Source of the DNA: Candidatus Paceibacterota bacterium
GTDB taxonomy: Bacteria; Verrucomicrobiota; Verrucomicrobiia; Limisphaerales; UBA8199
Length of the DNA: 64,000 bases
Assembly: GCA_035452965.1 (NCBI GenBank)
Contig: DAOTCE010000003.1
Coordinates: forward strand, 248,001 to 312,000
Direction: 5' to 3'
Positions 63,331-64,000 of this stretch are shown one piece after another. The notes beneath the pieces were generated by a model. That model saw only the letters and a list, made by a program, of their open reading frames with translations. It had not been told where the DNA came from and searched no databases. The stretch's first letter is position 1. Each line of letters starts with the position of its first letter. Both the position numbers and the translations under genes were made by a program.

Positions 63331-63645
63331 GCTTTGCTACCGGTCATGCAAATTCCAGATTCGTTTCGCCTGTTTTGTCGCATTGCCAGCCAGCGCCGCA
63401 ATCAAGAGTTGCGCCGCCGCCACATGCAACGCAGCTGCCTGCACGACGATTCCTGTTAAACGACGGCCTGTCATACTCGCTTGCCGTCCGCACTCTGCGT
63501 CGGGAGCTGTTAGTGGCCATCAAGCTCCTTCGCGGCCTCCGCGGCCTCGCGTTTCCTGTCTCTCCGCTCCCAGTACCATGCAATCCAGATGCAGAGTTCA
63601 AATAGGAAGTAGGTTCGTCAGCCATGCGAGGAACCGCTTACCGAA
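63331..63645. other. 315-bp intergenic region, no convincing gene
   Basis: Between the antiporter (minus strand, start 63330) and tatA (minus strand, stop 63646). Open frames on both strands are low-complexity or basic with no family similarity. No clear promoter seen. Confidence 0.55.
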
Positions 63646-63933
63646 TCATTCCCCCGCGCCAGGCGTGGATTGGGGAACGTTCCGTTGTGCCTCGGGCTGG
63701 ATGCCGGCGGCGGGCAAAGACTTGGGCGCCGAGGGCTGGGACGGCGTCTCATCCATCGCGGTGTGGATCTCGTCGGTGACTTCGCGCGTCGCCTTCTTGA
63801 ATTCCTTGATGCCGGTGCCCAGGCCCTTGGCCAGTTCGGGCAGCTTCTTGGCCCCAAACAGAATCAATACCAAAGCCAGAATCAGTATAATCTCCCCGCC
63901 GCCAAGGCTAAACAACGCGAACATCACCTTCAT
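63646..63933 (-). CDS. tatA: Twin-arginine translocase subunit TatA
   Basis: 95 residues, the usual TatA length. N-terminal membrane segment (GGGEIILILALVLILF), hinge FGAKKLPELAKGLGTGIKEF and amphipathic helix, then a Pro/Ala-rich tail. It forms the Tat pore-forming oligomer. Four Tat-signal oxidoreductase-type proteins lie in the window, so its presence is consistent, although tatB and tatC are not seen. The ATG at 63933 is 67 bases from the right edge. Confidence 0.94.
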   Translation of the reverse strand: MKVMFALFSLGGGEIILILALVLILFGAKKLPELAKGLGTGIKEFKKATREVTDEIHTAMDETPSQPSAPKSLPAAGIQPEAQRNVPQSTPGAGE

Positions 63934-64000
63934 AAATCAGGAGCTGCTATTGCCCCATTTCAGGCCGCCCCCTTTTCCTGGGAGAGCCCAAACCCGGGAC

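Noticed and set aside
63344..63625. 93-residue minus-strand open frame before tatA
   Set aside because: Basic low-complexity sequence, no similarity, no ribosome site and antisense partners of equal quality.
1..64000. CRISPR arrays, tRNA or rRNA genes, insertion sequences, integrases
   Set aside because: No direct-repeat/spacer series, no cloverleaf-like element in the gaps I read, and no transposase or integrase motifs were found. Short-range visual reading could miss a degenerate tRNA.

Overview
The window is G+C-rich bacterial chromosome, densely coded on both strands, with no rRNA, tRNA, CRISPR array, prophage or transposase that I can recognise. The gene mix points to Verrucomicrobiota, probably a Pedosphaera/Limisphaera-like lineage: giant secreted proteins built from Ig-like, golvesin-type, RCC1 and GHL10 modules, several Tat-exported Gfo/Idh/MocA oxidoreductases, pseudopilin-like proteins with a GYF_2 or H-x-D-G signature, and HEAT-repeat proteins. 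This is inferred from gene families; no phylogenetic marker was aligned.

Layout. 1-13062: four secreted multidomain proteins on the plus strand. The first two carry Ig arrays; the last two are GHL10 + RCC1 paralogues. All four end in a related C-terminal module of about 70 residues. 13070-21004: a zinc-ribbon-like protein, rnc, a BtpA-family gene, a LolD-type ATPase, a very large FtsX-type permease and an alpha/beta hydrolase. 21103-25844: an aminotransferase, then a minus-strand nrdR-unknown-HIT operon, an NAPE-PLD-like metallo-beta-lactamase protein, a small secreted protein and a gamma-carbonic-anhydrase-like protein. 25954-28758: a secreted repeat protein on the minus strand. 29318-36317: housekeeping and metabolic genes (aspartate-dehydrogenase-like, small lipoprotein, threonine synthase, SDR, ABC-F, sugar isomerase). 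36502-46349: a tiny membrane protein missed by usual length cut-offs, two Tat-signal Gfo/Idh/MocA proteins, a GH99/71-like protein, cardiolipin synthase, a site-2 protease with zinc ribbons and an exported HEAT protein. 47002-54306: ligA, HEAT, GH57 branching-enzyme-like, DUF4912 and YceI-like genes. 54373-57952: an exported sugar isomerase-like, aldo/keto reductase-like and Gfo/Idh set. 58020-63933: GYF_2/pseudopilin protein, VIT-VWA protein, a frameshifted downstream gene, a Na+/H+ antiporter and tatA.

How they may work together. The recurring theme is export and carbohydrate handling. Four oxidoreductase-type proteins have twin-arginine signals and tatA lies in the same window. Several GHL/GH enzymes and isomerases suggest extracellular or periplasmic glycan processing, though no substrate can be assigned.

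The most interesting non-coding signals are: three long perfect or near-perfect palindromes of one family, whose divergent copy has matched changes in both arms; a dispersed intergenic repeat of about 215-230 bp in two copies; an exact 11-bp-period tandem array upstream of a Tat-exported oxidoreductase; a matching promoter-like pair in front of the two GHL10-RCC1 paralogues; and an NrdR-box-like dyad placed between the -35 and -10 of nrdR.
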